NCBI GenBank assembly: GCA_028015205.1 | Contig: CM051514.1 | Span: 43,478,150-43,542,149 of the forward strand | DNA: 64,000 nucleotides | From: Mytilisepta virgata | Taxonomy: Eukaryota; Mollusca; Bivalvia; Mytilida; Mytilidae | Direction of reading: 5' to 3' | Part shown: in pieces, positions 1 through 13,800 of the stretch | Layout of the letters: each line of letters begins with the position of its first letter | Position numbering within the stretch: the first letter of the stretch is position 1 | Notes under the pieces: model-generated | Databases searched by the model: none | Told to the model about the DNA's origin: nothing | What the model saw: only the letters and a program-made list of their open reading frames with translations | Position numbers and translations under genes: made by a program

Positions 1-569
1 TGATGAAAAGGTTATCTCCCTTAAGAAAATACGGCCCTATCTTTCTTTGCTATAAAGTATTTTCTGTTAAAGCTACACATTACAATGTATTCACATATAT
101 TTACAGGTTTAAACTATAGTAATTCATTGTGGAAGGGGAGATAATAATTCAAGCACAATTTCAGTTGTAGATCAAGATGCACATATAATCCTGCTCGATG
201 CTGGAGTTTCAGTGAATTAGGCTCTCTGTTATTTTATATTCTTGGACCATTAATTCGAATGTCTATTGCTTGGGAGTAATAAAATGAAATATAAAATTTC
301 GTAACAAATCAGAACTATATATTTTTATGTGAAACTAATTTATATGAAGCAATCACTGTGATAATGCATTTTTTTTAATATGAAGTGTGTATATGTAGAT
401 TCTATGATTATATTGTTTATATTTACAATGTTACAATGTCACATTTTAAATCTACAGACTTTTGTTTTAAGAAGTAAAAAACATTCCTTATTTTCATTAT
501 TTTGAGTATTTGTGTTGTAAAAAATAAGCCTGTAGATGCAAAACACCATCAAAATAAAACAAACAAGGG
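1..569. other. no gene seen
   Basis: AT-rich, with no coding frame or repeat I recognise; many stops on both strands. Confidence 0.6.
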
Positions 570-1190
570 CAATACAATGTCCTCTACTGGCTTGAGCTGT
601 GAGAAACACGCAAAATATCCTCAAGTATGTGAATCGGACAAAGACGTGTTGACAGAGTGACTTCTAAAAATCCTGAAACTATGTTTGCAAGGAGTACACA
701 ATAATTACCCAATCAGCTTGCTCTGTAGCTCACCATTATAAGCTCACATACCAATAATAAGAGCACTTGGTAAAAAGTTTGCAAGAAAAATCCAGCATAA
801 TATTATGACAATAATTCCTATTTTCAAGGGCTATAACTCTCACAATAATTATCCGTTCAGTGTGAAACTCAAACGATCTGTATCTCATCATTATACATGC
901 AAGCTCAAATACCAAAAATAAGCACTTGGTAAAAGGGTTTGCAACAAAAGTCTGGAAAACTATTATTTTGGCAATTATTCCTATTTCCAATTGCATTAAC
1001 TCTCACAATAATTATCTTATCAGTGTGAAACTCAAATTTGATCTGTAAATCATCATTATAAGCTCGCATACCAAAAATACGATCAGTTGGTTAAACGGTT
1101 TATGAAAAAAGTCCGGAAAACTGAAGTGTGACTGAAGGACGGACAGACAGAGTGCAAACCTATAGTCCCCTTTGACAAATAAAAGGTAAG
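570..1190 (+). mobile_element. pearl-like element, family E copy 1
   Basis: Starts CAATACAATGTCCTCTACTGG, has three monomers (CTCACAATAATTATC, AGCACTTGGTAAAAGGGTTTG), then GGACGGACAGACAGAGTGCAAA and TAGTCCCCTTTGAC. The small open frames at 439-1233 fall on it. Confidence 0.55.
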
Positions 1191-1734
1191 AATTCAAAGA
1201 TAGCAGTACTATCGATATTCTTTTTCTACACAAAATGTCGGAGCTTGGCCTATTTATCCAAAACTTTTAAATACAAGTTGGTTGACTACATTGGTATCTT
1301 AAACTCCGTCAGTTAAATTTGAGGTGGTGAATTTGTTCATTTAGACCTATCCAAAGCATACATTTTGAGCATAGACATATTCAGAAAGTAGAAATGTGTA
1401 TATGGAGCATCAAATTTTGATTGGTAACTTTGTAATGTTACATTCACACACATTCCTTAACAGGAACCCAGCAAACAGCATCATGCAAAATCAGGAATCA
1501 TTATATTAACTAACCAGTATGTAATTGTTAATAGGTTGAAAAGGATATGGTGGAAATATTCCAACAAAATCCACAAATACATGCAACCCATGTTATTCAC
1601 CAATAGTGAATAAAGGGCTCTGCAGCATGTCGACAGGTAAAGAATTAAAGTAAATGTGGACAAACTACTCCTCAAGATGAATTCAAAGAATAAATCCTCT
1701 TCAGAATTGCAATTACATATCAAGCTTAAGCCAC

Positions 1735-2240
1735 ATTGCTTTTTTGGCCCTTTTAACCCTTATACATCTCAAAAACTATAAAAGATAGAAGTCTGTTGGC
1801 ATACTACTGAAAGTACTAAAAGAAAAAAATCCCCATTAAAATTGGATGAAAAATTAAAATTGGTGTGCTGCAAAATGACCAATTTTTGCCCCTTTTATCC
1901 CCTTTATCGTGGAAATGACAAAAGTTACACCAAAATGCCTGGAGTAACTTTTATTTTATTTCTTTTGACGAACCGTTTAAGAAAAAAAATCATCAAAATT
2001 TGATAAGAAATAAAAATAGTTTCAAGAATTATGTTTGTCCCTTTTTCTGTCCCTTATACATGTATCTTGAACATTAAGAGATAGTGAAAAATGGATGTTA
2101 TATAAGTTCTATTTTCATCAAGTAACATAAAAAACAAAAACAAAAAATAAAAATCAGTCAAATATTAAAAAAAAAAAAGTTTCATCAAAATTATCAAAAT
2201 CCCTTATTGACCTGGTAGGGGCCAGGTTTCCCGAAATAAA
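1735..2240 (+). repeat. decayed tandem monomers
   Basis: Three related blocks with 'CCCCTTTTATCCC' and 'AAAATCCCCATTAAAATTGG'-type text. The array ends in CTGGTAGGGGCCAG. Confidence 0.4.
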
Positions 2241-3199
2241 TCTTATTGGGGACCATTGTGGTAAAATGTTACATGTTTTTATAACATGTATAAGGATACG
2301 TTCGATAAAACAAAAGTAAATGAGCAGAAACCTAACTGTCTACGGATGCCAACGCAGGCTCAAACCATAATACATTCACAAATATTTGCAGTCTTATAAA
2401 AACATAGCTAACTTAAGGTATTATTTTCAAACTACACTATAAGATTGCAGTTTTTTTTTATAAAAAGATTGATTTGAAATTATTCATTCATCAATGATCT
2501 ATCTTGATTCATTATTAGCAGCATCATCACAAAATCTCTGTAGAGACTATGCAGAACCGACCTTTCATTCAGTTTTTGCTCTGGTTGTTACCGTACAGGC
2601 ACTTCACAGAATTCGGCCTTTTTTATGTAAAACATGTATAAATTAAAGGCGTGTTTGAAAAAGTATCAAGTATTATCCAAGAAAGCGATGTTCAAAAAGC
2701 AAAAAGGGTTGTTTTTTTTTTGTCAGGCCAATAGAATCCACAATAAAGAAAGTTTAGTGGTGAAGGAGTACAGCCTGTCTGTTCATGATTCTTGTAAGCA
2801 CAATTCCTCCTAAACCACTTGATGGAATTCAATGAAACTTTACACAATGAAAATGATCCTGGTACCAGGATATTAACCATGACCTGGGAGCATGGTTTTT
2901 AAACCAATATTATGTTAGCCAACATTTTTTCAAAGTATTTGTCTACTCTAAGATAACAAAAAAACCACTGAACAAGTAAATACTTTACTGAATAAATATA
3001 ATTTTTCATAAAATACAAAACATTCTTTAAACAATTAGAACATTTTAAAATTTTAATCAATTTCACAATGCACTTTTAAAATCTGACAAGCATAAAAATA
3101 CGAATAACATTTATGTACATGTATCATTATATTTTTTTCCTCAAATTTTTCCTTAAAATTACAAAGAATAGAACAGCTTTGTAATAATGGTTCAACTTT
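2241..3199. other. no gene seen
   Basis: AT-rich flank between repeats. A 62-codon minus frame at 2692-2880 has no recognisable features. Confidence 0.55.
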
Positions 3200-3560
3200 T
3201 ATGGATGATGGATGAACTATTGTTTAACGTCCAGTGGCAATTATTTAATACATATCAGGACGAGAACATGTTGGTATGAAATGAATATGAACCCTGCTTT
3301 GAACTAGACTGACATGCTGACAACGATTTTTAACTTGCTAGCTCAAGGGGTAACAGTCCACATGAAGACATAACCCCAGACACATTATACTGATTCCAAG
3401 TTGACCAGTCCTTTGCTCTTACTCCTAGATGCTGCATGCTTGGCAGAGAAGCAGCAAATACCAATTTTAATATCTTTGGTTTTGACCCGACCGGGGATCA
3501 AACTGGCAACCTTCCACACTTGAGGCGAGCACACTATCACAAGACCACCAACGGTCTCAA
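3200..3560 (-). mobile_element. second tRNA-derived SINE family, copy 1
   Basis: On the minus strand the head at about 3558 reads GGTGGTCTTGTGATAGTGTG (A-box-like) and GTTTGATCCCCGG (B-box-like). The body includes TTGGCAGAGAAGCAGCAAAT, and the left end is TTGTTTAACGTCCAGTGGCA with a GGATGGATGA tail. Confidence 0.75.
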
Positions 3561-4410
3561 AATTTTAAAATCCACACAACTGCCTCCTTAAAACAACATT
3601 TTGAAGACTTCTACTATACCAGCCAGGGTATGATTCTATTTTATATTTTATTCTTTATGTATTGTGGTTTTTAAATTTTTGAGTGTATTGTGTCAAGTTG
3701 TCCTAGTTTTAGTGATCTTGTCTTTGTTTCTGAACTTATGAGTTTGATGCAATTATATTATTTGAAATGCAGTTTTCCCTAACTTCTGTTTACATTGTTT
3801 TCAATGGATTGTCGTCTCCGAGATATTTTTTCTGAATCCTTATCTTTTTCCACCATTGTTGAATATTTGAATCCAATCTCAGTATTTTTTCTAAGTCATA
3901 AATTCCAATAGTTTTTTATGTGAAACCAAATAACCAGGATAACTGGGAGCCAATAAATATGTTGGCTCCCAGGAATAACGAACTAATACTACTTGCTGAT
4001 GACCATTTTTCATTAAAAAAAAAATAACGGAAAAATATGATAACCTTTTCACAGGCACATTTTTATGTAAGAATTGGCATATATTTGCTCATATCTGCAA
4101 AGCTTCTGGGGGCTTCACTGGACCAGCTGGGGGCCTTGATTCACGCCCAGACCCCTCACCAGAATATCCTTTGAACTTTTACACAATTAATAGCCTGCAA
4201 TGCTATTTCAAAAAATTCTCCACTATATTAAGATGAAGCAAAAAGAGAAAATTTAAATATCATAAATTAGCTACATCTCTCTGCATGCATTTTAGCTGTA
4301 TTTTAAGCTTTTCTGGTATATTTTACTGTCTCAAAATTTACCAATAGTTGAGAAATATTTTTTTTATGATGCTGCTTGTACAATTTAACATTTAAATATA
4401 GTAGCTTCTA

Positions 4411-4430
4411 TCCCCCCCCCCCCCCCCCCT
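4411..4430 (+). repeat. poly-C tract
   Basis: About 18-19 C downstream of the PGAP3 stop. Similar C-runs occur at about 9220, 12000, 16009, 51771, 52000 and 52027. Confidence 0.9.
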
Positions 4431-4756
4431 GCATTACAGTGTAGTAAAATTTAATTTTACTGCAAAAAAAAAAACAAATGAAGCACATCTAGCACATAAA
4501 AATAAGAAATAAGTTAACAGTTGACTCTGTGGATTTCCAACCACATTTGTAATAATTTTTTTTCAAAATTCAATTTTTTCACTAAAATGTAATTTATATA
4601 ATTACTGTTGATCTTCCACAGTCCAGTGTATTTTGCCAGAGTATTTTGGAACAAGTGAACAATGCCATAAGGATTACTTTTTTTTCACACTAAGACAACA
4701 GTATTTTGGAACAGTTCTTAATGCAAGAAATTATCATCATTAAAAATATACATGTA

Positions 4757-4826
4757 TCACACTGTTTTCTTTATAGTGTCATCTTCTGTTACTTCTGCCA
4801 TACTAAGTCCATCCTCAATGATAAAG
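4757..4826 (-). CDS. PGAP3: PGAP3 exon 7 (C-terminus)
   Basis: 70 nt after a ttttttcag acceptor. It codes FIIEDGLSMAEVTEDDTIKK, then V and TGA. The acidic cytosolic tail matches the human ending FLEDDSLYLL in position and character. No clear AATAAA lies just downstream. Confidence 0.88.
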
Positions 4827-7800
4827 CTGAAAAAATATCAAAGTTTCCCAAAAATTACAATAAAACAATAAACTAGAGGCTCAGGTTAGCCTGTATCGCT
4901 CACATGGCTTTTTTTAAGGCCATTTGAAAATTTAAGCTTTTTGTATCAACAAGGCTGTTAAGAAATGCAAAATGTCAAAGTATTACACCTTGATATTTGA
5001 CCTAAAAAAAAAAGGTGGATTATTTGCATCTGTCCTTCCATATGAGATTCCTGCCAACTATGGTTACAGTCTACCCATTAGTTCTAGAGCAAATGACAAA
5101 AATTTGCCCATGATGACAATGTTTGTTGCCCAATCAGGACAAAATGAGGAAATTTGTAAAAAAAACCTCCCATATATGCTTCCTGTCAATTTTAGTTCCA
5201 TTTGGCCAAGCGATTTCAGAGGTGAAGATTTTTTTATATCAGCCAATCAGAAAAAAGAACTGCCCATGGTGGCCATATTTGTACTCCAATTGGGACAAAA
5301 TGAGGAAACTTTATAAAGGACCTCCCATATATGCTTCCTGTCAAGTTTTATTCCATTTGGCTTGGCAGTTTCAGAGGAAAAGATTTTTATAAAATTCGGC
5401 CAATCAAAATCAACAATTGCCCATGGTGCCCATGTTTGTCGTCCGACCGGGACGAAATGAGCAATTTTTATTAGGGACTTACATAGATGCTTCCTGCGAA
5501 ATTTAATTTCATTTGGCCCAGTGGTTTCAGAGGAGAAGATTAAGTTAACGGACAACGGATGCTAAGTGATGACAAAAGCCCACATGGCCTTTGGCCAGGT
5601 GAGCATAAAAAGTCCTTTTCCTTATGGATTCATCGGAAACTTTGAATAGCCGCAGCCCCAGGTTGAGCTGATAAATCTCAGCCAAAAGTGGACCGTTTGT
5701 AGAGGGTATTGTTATCATCAATCCCGCAGTTCAAAAAACCAATTAAAATCAAAGATGGGCTCTTGCAGCCATATTGTTCATCCATCTGGAACCAAAGGTG
5801 GAATTTTGGGAGAGGTCCTTCCTAACATCAATCCTGTCAACTTTGGTTACAATCTGCCCATTAGTTCCTGAGCAAATGACAAAATAGTCTTTACCCTTAT
5901 GGTTTCAATGGACAACTGCAGGCGTCGGTTTAGTGAATGAATCTCAACCAAAGTGGATCGTTTGTAGAGGTATTGTCATCAATCCTTCAAAGTTTAAAAA
6001 CATTCAATAGTGTAGTTTCAGATGAGAGGATTTTGAAAATTGGCCAATAAAAATCAAAGATGGCTTCTGGTGGCCATGTTGTTCATCCAACCTGAACCAA
6101 TGGTAAATCGTTTGTAGAGGTCCATCCATACATCATTCCTACCAAGTCTGGTTACAATAGACCAAGTAATTTCTGAGGAGAACATCAAATGTGAGAAGTT
6201 TATTGACAATGGACAATGGACGACGGACACAAACAGATGACATATATTAAATCTCACATGGCCTATAGGCCAGTTGAGCTAAAAATTTCATCCTCCCTAC
6301 ATTAAAATACACTAAATCATGTCTCAACTCAACTTCTTTGGGACTGAAATTTTCTCCGGATTAGACAGGTGTTTGGTTTACAGAGGTTCAGTTACTTAAG
6401 AATATTTCTTTTACCGAATATTTTCTGGTAAAAGAGTTCACTGTAAACATGTTTTTGCTGAAACAGTGTTCAGTTTAAACAGACAGACTATTTATCAATC
6501 CCAAAAACTCAAGTGTAGTTTAAATGTTTTAAATTGAAAAAAATATGTTTATTTGAGAGAAATAGAAATCTAGTGAAATTTATCATGAGAACATTTTCTG
6601 CAAACAGTAAATGAGAAATTATACATGTACCTACCTGTACCAGACAAAACCAACTGGTACCGTCCCTGCATGCCACATGGAATGAGCATCAAAAGTCCAC
6701 CATAATGGTGGGAAATCTAACAGTTCTAATAAAACTAGGAATGTTAAGCCGCACATGGCAAGAATACATTTTTGAACATATTGCTTCCTAAGTCCCTCTC
6801 TATATGCATAAATCATCCACCCGATGAAATTAAGTATACCTGTAAATATATATGACAGTTTATGTTGAAATGAATTTTTCTGCACTTCATGATTGAACAG
6901 GTATTTTTTTACAAAGTAAAATGAGAATATAATGTCAAATTTTAAAACGTGAAGCTGAAATAGAGGGCTATACTTGAAATGATTGAACAGGAGTGTCAGA
7001 AATCTGTTGAATTAAAATTTGGTACTTTTTAAAAATTAGCCTCAAAAAGTAAAGGTAATAATGAAATTAACAATTATTCGTGGTAGGGTATAATAAAATA
7101 TGCATTCTGACATCCCCATACATTTATTTCTCGAAAGGCTCTAATCTCTGTATATATGGATTACCAAAGAATTTTTCTCGAACTGGTGATAATGCTCCCA
7201 GGGTAGAAGTGGGATTTTTTTTAATGTTGGAGGCTGTGAGTAACATGAGGAACAACAATAAAAGTGTTGTTCCTTTGCTTGGGCTTTTGTCATGATCATG
7301 TGAGCAATTTCAGTCAAGAATATATCTACCATTTCCTTCCTTTAATATTACTACATTACAATGTATGTTATGGAACTAAATTTTAACTAAACTCATTTTT
7401 TGCATTCCTAATTAAATGTAAATTCTAAATTGCAGAAATATAAATGACCCTTACAACTGTTAGCTTTTCTACATTATTTTTTACCTACCCACAAAAACGT
7501 TGACTTTCATATTATATCCATAATCAAAATGGACAAAAGCAAGGTGATAAATGTGGCAGGCATATGCTACCAACATTATTATTGCAAATGACAATGGACG
7601 ATGTATTGAAGTTGTTCCAAATAATCTGAAAATATACTCTGACTATTTATATCACTTAGAGTTACAAAAAAGAAATCGTCATTTTATCTATATTGAGACC
7701 TCTTACTGGAAAGAAGTATTATTTAATTTGTAACAGTAGAGCATGATTTTTCTCACTAATGAGACAGCCCAGTACCTATTTTTACCCATGTGAGATATCC

Positions 7801-10800
7801 TTATCTTTCCCGTGGGTGAGATAAGAATTCCACGCTTTTTTTCACGCAAAATTTTCGCAGTTCCCACAATCGTGATTATTTACTGTTTGAGCAATATTTA
7901 ACAAATAGTTTGAGTTTTTATTAGTCTTACCTATTCCATATTGTCCATATCGTTTTATATTTAAAGGTTTCACTCGTCGGTGGCTTGAATTATTCAAAAT
8001 ACATCCAATACACAAAAGCACATACACATCACACACAAAATGTACATAACGCACTACTTTCATGGGGAGATAACTCCGTTTGTTTCCTACGCATAGAATA
8101 CGCTGTATGACCCACTTGCTTGAGTAAATATTAGTGAGAAAAACGATCAAAACACCGGTGTTAACGTGCAAGACGGAAAAATCTCAGAACCCGCGGGAAA
8201 GATTTCCATTGGTCTCCAACTCGGCGAAGCCTCGTTGGAGACCAGAAATCTTTCCCTTGGGTGTCTGAGATTTTTCTGTCTTGCACTTTCACCAGTGTTA
8301 GATCCTTATAGTCTCCCAAAATTAACTCCCCAACAGGGAGTACTCCTTTAGCTCAGTTGGTAGAGTGGTGAACTACTGAACCAAAGCTTATGGGTTCCAG
8401 TTGGTGCATTAGGTAATTTTAGGAGACAAATATCATGACTCTACTGTCTACAAATTTGATCCAAGGGTTTGCCTATAAGTTTTGGGCTTCCAAGATAAAC
8501 AGCATAAATAAAATCACTATTCACTTGCTTTTTGCATGGTGTTCCAGTTTTAATGGGTTACTTTCCCATGTAAAATCAATACATCTGTCTTTCACATTAC
8601 TAATGTAGAGCACACCCAAGGGAAGAAAAATTAGTGCCAATTATAAAGAGGTTAATTTCATACTTTGTTCATCGCTGTAGTCGTTTGAAATACGGTATCC
8701 CAAGCTAAAACAGGTCTGAGCGTCAAGATGTTGTTGACAGTATTTCAGACAATTATAAAAAGTAGAGGATCCCAGAAGCTTGTTTTGCTCACCTGTAATC
8801 TTCAAGGAAATTTGATTCATCTAATCAGAAAGAAACATTCTTGACACCCAGAATGATTAAGAAACTAAGCAAAATTCCTCCGACTTCAGCTCACATTTTT
8901 GTTGAACTTGTAATTGTATTGAAGATGGATATGAAAGTCCAAGGTTTAGACCAAAGTCCAATTAGTTCTGAGGAGAACTGTTTTTTCTTCCTTTTCTTTT
9001 TTTTAGTAATGGTGGCCATATTAGTTCAAGGCCCAGCAAACAATTTTGAAATGAAACTACATGTATTAAACCACCAAACCAGGGTCCCACCTGACCCACA
9101 ATTTTAAGGATAGGATTTTTAAATATTTTTTTACATATTTTTCTATTTTCAAAAATGGCAGCCACATCAAAAGTTCAATGTAGGATAAAAAACTTAATTT
9201 ACATTGTTGACTGACACCCCCCCCCCCCCTCTTAACTTAATTTGGGAAAAAATGATTGACCAATATGGGCATATGCTTTGAGAGTATACTTTTTGTATCA
9301 TGGGTCCTGTTTTTCCTCAACAATGTATGTTTGTTTTGTATATTGACTTGGACATCAATTTTAAAAAATATTGGAAAATAGTGATGTGTATTTTAAGTAT
9401 ACATCAAAAAAGGCACTGTTAAATTATAATTGTATACACATCATTCAAAATTCACAATCAACAAAGCGTTTGAACGATGTAGATACTATGATTGATTTCG
9501 CCCCATTACTCTCGGCCAAAAATTTGCTTTCCAGTAAGATTTGATGGCTTTTATTTGCTTTAAAAGTCAAAACATATGTTAGGGTCGAACCTGAATCTGA
9601 ATTTTTCAATCTATAAATCGATGTCGGATGACAAAACTTGCAGCGATTTTTACCCCCCACCCCCAAACTATTTGAATTAAGTTTTTTATCCGACATTGAA
9701 CATTTGATGTCGTCCCTCAGTTGAAGGTCTTTAACCCTTGAAAAAATTGGAAAACAGAACAACCAAAGATTATTCCAACACAGTTTGGTGCCAATTCAAA
9801 TGCAATTTAAACAGCAGTTTCAAAGGAAAAGATCTTCTATGATGATGACAGATAACAAATATTAGCCTTTGGGTCTTGTACCTTTCTAAAAAATACACAT
9901 GACTTAATAAACAGGTGTGCCATGAGCCCTTGATACGCCTGTTGTCTAGAAAATTAAATTTCACCATTTAATATATAGACCCTTTGATTTTGTTCCTTAT
10001 TTTTAAGTCATATCCCACTCTGGAACAGAAAATCAAAATTTCATAAAAAAGTATAAAGACCTTTAGACTATCACAACAAACAACTGGATGTGTAAAGTTT
10101 GAAGTAAATAAGATGCAGAGTGATATGCGAAAAAATTCCCCCTTTTTCAACAAATAAAGTTCCATAACTCCGAAATGTCATATCGGAAATTTATAAAAAA
10201 AAAAAAAACAAAAGGGAGTTTGCTTCAATAGACATAAACAAGTCACCAAAGTTTCATGAAAATTGCTCAAAGCATTTTTATGAATAAAGTCCCATAGCTC
10301 CAAAATGTAATATCAGAAATTTTAAAAAATCAAAAGGGAATTTATATCAATAGATATAAACAATTCACTTAAGTATAGCTCAAAGCATTTTTGAGTTACA
10401 GTCCGAAAACTGGAAAATCCCCCTTTTATATGAATAAAGTCCCCTAACTCAGAAACTTAAAACCAGAAATTTATAAAAATCCAAAGGGAACTTGCTTCAA
10501 TAGACATTAACAATTCACCAAAGTTTGATGAAAATTGCTCAAAGCGTTTTTGAGTCTGAACACAGGAAAATCCCCCCTTTTTGATGAATAAAGTCCCCCT
10601 AACTCGGAAACCTAAAACCGGGAATTTATAAAACTCGAAAGGGAACTTGCTTCAATAGACATTAACAATTCACCAAAGTTTGATGGAAATTGCTCAAAGC
10701 ATTTTTAAGTTAGAGTCTGAAAACTGGAAAATCCCCCCTTTTTTATGGGAGCTTACGTCAATAGATATAAACAAATCACCAAAGTTTCAGGAAAATTGGT

Positions 10801-13800
10801 GAAAGAGTTTTTGGGTTATTGTCCGAAGTGTGGACGATGGACGGACAGACAGACAGACGGACAGACAACAGTATACCATAATACGTCCCGTCTTTAAAGA
10901 CAGGCATATAAAAACTACAACATCACAATATTCCAAACTTACATTTTGATTTTTTTTCTTTCAAAAATTATATAAATTCGAATATAATCTTAGTCCTTGA
11001 ATATTGTCTGCTAAGTATGATTTGCCCTAATAATAAAAAATTTAGAAGTTGCATTAAAATAACCTACCTACATAAAACTGCATAATAATTACTAAGTACT
11101 AAAGAAAAGGCACAGAAATAATCCATCTTCTGAAATATAGTAACAAATAACATTAAGTAACCTAAAATAGAAAGTAAAATGTGATCACTTATAAATTTTC
11201 TGGGGTATTTTCAAACCAGAAACATGTATTAAATATGAAATTCCTAGCTTTCTCCTGTTTTCCTGGATGTGTACATGTGTGGAAACCCTGATTTATTTCA
11301 CGTAAAAAAGATCTAAGAAATGAACATTGAAGAAAACACTTCAGAAGTAATATGAATTAATTTTATTTCAGCTTGAGTACTCATATTATAAACATGTAAT
11401 CAACGTGCCATTTCCAAGCCAGGACCATGTATTTTCTCATGGTTCTTCTCTTCTCTGCTTATTCACTATGTACAACCGCTAACAAATGAAAGATGGTGCA
11501 AATGATGATTTCTTAGTTTTGCTATTATCAACAAGGTTATCTTCAGGGCAATTGGATCCCTCAAGGTTAATAAACATAGAGCGTATGTCTCAGAACATCA
11601 GCCTTTCCCTCAAACATTCAAACATACTTTCAATATCTCAGAAAATATACTTCTTGAGTGTTTTAAAAAAATGTGTGAGTCTTCCAAGGAAGACATGTGT
11701 CGCCTGCGGACGTCAATTTTTACAAAAGATATTAAAATGTTCTAAAAATGAAATATATATGCACACCTTTGCATTAAGGTTAATGCACAGAGAAAGTTTC
11801 ATCAAATTGCTTTGAGTGGTTATGGAGTATTTGAGGACAGAAGTTTTGAACCCCCCCTTTTTTTCAAAAATGTCAATTTTTACAAAAAAAAATTAAAAAT
11901 GAAATATATATGCACATCTGTGCATTAAGGTTAATGCACAGAAAGTTTCATCAAATTCCTTTGAGCGGTTATGGGGTAGTTGAGGATAGCAGTTTTGACC
12001 CCCCCCCCCCTTTTTTGGCAAAAATGTCAATTTTTACAAAAACAAGAGGCTCACCAGAGCCTGTATCGCTCACCTGGAGTCTGTTTTCATTGGACAATTA
12101 ATCAACTATTTGACCAAGTTTGTTGCAATTGGTTCAATTGTTCAGGGAAAATTTGTTGAAGATTTATTTTTCATAAGGTTTAATGTTAAAATATGTTCCC
12201 TGGTGGTGGTAGTCCTGGCAGGAAGTTGACAAAATTGACCAGGAATAAGGGTGAGCCTTAAATAAATGTAACAGAACCCGACCTCAAATTACACAAACCA
12301 ATAACTTCTAAATAGAATTTGGGATTCCCTTCAAAATTTCAGGGTAGGTAGATCTCAACATGGCAAACATTTTTCAATTATATTTCACTTCTATCTCAAA
12401 TAGTTTTGGAGATAAATGACGAAAAATGTTAAATTTTGAAAATTTGACGAAAAAAGGGCAATAACTCCTAAATGGGTTTTGGGATTTCCTTTAAAATTTC
12501 AGGGTATGTAGATCTCAACATGGCAAACATTTTTCAAATTTAGATTTCACTTCTATCTCAAATAGTTTTGGAGATAAATGACGAAAAATGTTAAATTATG
12601 AAAATTTGACGAAAAAAGGGCAATAACTCCTAAATGGATTTTACGATTTCCTTTAAAATTTCAGGTTAGGTAGATCTTGTCATGCTGATCAATTTTACCC
12701 CGTCAGATTTTTTATATCTGTAACGGTTTTTAAGTTAAAAGCCCAAAACAACACATGCACCCCTATATTCTATTTTTAGCTACGACAGCCATGTTTTATG
12801 TCAGATCAAAATAAATTGAGGATCGTTTGTAGAGGACATGTCATAGATCATTCCTATTAAGTTTCAAACCAATCGGCCCAGCAGTTTCAGAGAAGAAGAT
12901 TTAATAAAAAAATTTTGAAAATTTGACAAAAAAAGGGCAACAACTCCTAAATGGGTTTTGGGATTTCCTTTAAAATTTCAGGGTAGGTAGATCTCAACAT
13001 GGCAAACATTTTTCAAATTTACATTTCACTTCTATCTCAAATAGTTTTGGAGATAAATGATGAAAAATGTTAAAATTTTGAAAATTTGACAAAAAAAGGG
13101 CAATAACTCCTAAATGGGTTTTGGAATTTCCTTCAAAATTTCAGGGCAGGTAGATCTTGTCATGCTGATCAATTTTACCCCATGTCAGATTTTCGATATC
13201 TGTAATGGTTTTTGAGTTATTAGCAAAAAACAGCAATTTACCCCTATGTTCTATTTTTAGTAACAGCGGCCATGTTTTTCGACGAATCAAAAATCCCCAC
13301 ATCATTTCTATGCAGGGTACCCCAAGGAACATTCATACCAAGTTTGGTTCTAATTAGTCAAGTAGTTTCAGAGGAGAAGATTTTTGAAATAATAACATTA
13401 AAAAAAGCCAAAAATGTCAAAAAAGGGCAATAACTCTAACATCAGTTGACAGATTTTCACGAAAATCAGCATACAGGTAGCTCTCATCATGCTGAACACT
13501 TTCAACCTGCCAGAATTTGCCATAACCTAATGATTTTTGAGATATTTGCGAAAAACTGTTGTCTGACCCCTATGTTCTATTTTTAGTAACAGCGGCCATG
13601 TTTTTCGACGGATCAAAAATCCCCACACCAGTTCTATGCAGGATACCCCAAAGAACATTCATACCAAGTATGGTTCCAATTGGTCAAGTAGTTTCAGAGG
13701 AGAAGAGTTTGGAAAAATTGTTAACGACGACGACGGACGACGACGGACGACGACAGACGACGACGGACGACGACGGACGCCAAGTGATGGCAATAGCTCA

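Noticed and set aside
9445..9762. 105-codon minus-strand frame (CKFCHPTSIYRLKNSDSGST)
   Set aside because: No start context, no homologous family recognised, and it lies in repeat-like DNA next to a C-tract; composition alone is not enough.
11486..11815. 109-codon plus-strand frame
   Set aside because: Runs from unique DNA into the family F 5' end and its first monomer; no conserved features.
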